This document shows, in pieces, positions 5,664 through 5,664 of a stretch of 5,664 nucleotides of DNA. Each line of letters opens with the position of its first letter. Positions within the stretch are counted from its first letter, which is position 1. Source of the DNA: ZLKRG44 sp964555705. Its GTDB lineage: Bacteria; Planctomycetota; Phycisphaerae; Phycisphaerales; SM1A02. A program made the translations under genes and the position numbers. Under the pieces are notes generated by a model, which made no database searches, was not told the DNA's origin, and was given only the letters and a program-made list of their open reading frames with translations. The stretch covers positions 1 through 5,664 of the forward strand of contig CAZKTN010000066.1 in assembly GCA_964555705.1 (NCBI GenBank). Direction: 5' to 3'.

Positions 5664-5664
5664 G

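Noticed and set aside
1..5664. Search by eye for CRISPR arrays, tRNA or rRNA genes, insertion sequences and toxin-antitoxin pairs
   Set aside because: No regularly spaced repeats, tRNA-like cloverleaf, transposase motif or small two-gene module was recognised; almost all of the window is explained by the genes listed.

Overview
The window is GC-rich, gene-dense DNA with GTG starts, strong GGGAGGGG ribosome-binding sites and almost no intergenic space. It carries six complete protein genes and the tail of a seventh. The sequence fits a GC-rich bacterium. No lineage marker is present, so any phylum assignment would be a guess. The content looks like an accessory surface-glycan or flagellin-glycosylation locus built around a nonulosonic-acid (sialic-acid-like) theme.

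Layout. Bases 1-109 hold no confident gene. A D-isomer 2-hydroxyacid dehydrogenase (110-1087, +) converges on a class I SAM methyltransferase (1084-1944, -), and the two stop codons share the bases CTAG. A 48-base divergent gap (1945-1992) separates that methyltransferase from a four-gene plus-strand operon. The operon consists of a family 2 glycosyltransferase (1993-2649), a two-domain protein joining a NeuA-like cytidylyltransferase to a Rossmann methyltransferase-like domain (2646-3947), a short NeuB-like synthase (3944-4678), and a GT42/MptE-like protein (4693-5547). Neighbouring operon genes overlap by 4 bases (GTGA, ATGA) or are 14 bases apart. The minus-strand tail of a probable sulfotransferase (5553-5663) converges on the end of the operon, and an 8-bp inverted repeat spans both stop codons.

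How the genes may work together (inference). The NeuB-like enzyme would condense phosphoenolpyruvate with a sugar to form a nonulosonic acid. The NeuA-like domain would activate it as a CMP-sugar. The GT42/MptE-like protein would be a candidate transferase for that sugar, and the GT2 would add another sugar. The methyltransferases and the sulfotransferase could decorate the glycan. No hydrolysing epimerase (NeuC), aminotransferase or dehydratase is present, so the precursor must be made elsewhere.

The most unusual points are the NeuA-methyltransferase fusion, the compact NeuA domain with DIH in place of the usual DID motif, a possible internal start that could release the methyltransferase domain, and a NeuB lacking both the SAF domain and the usual NH motif. 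Together they suggest a divergent CMP-nonulosonate-like pathway whose sugar product cannot be read from the sequence.
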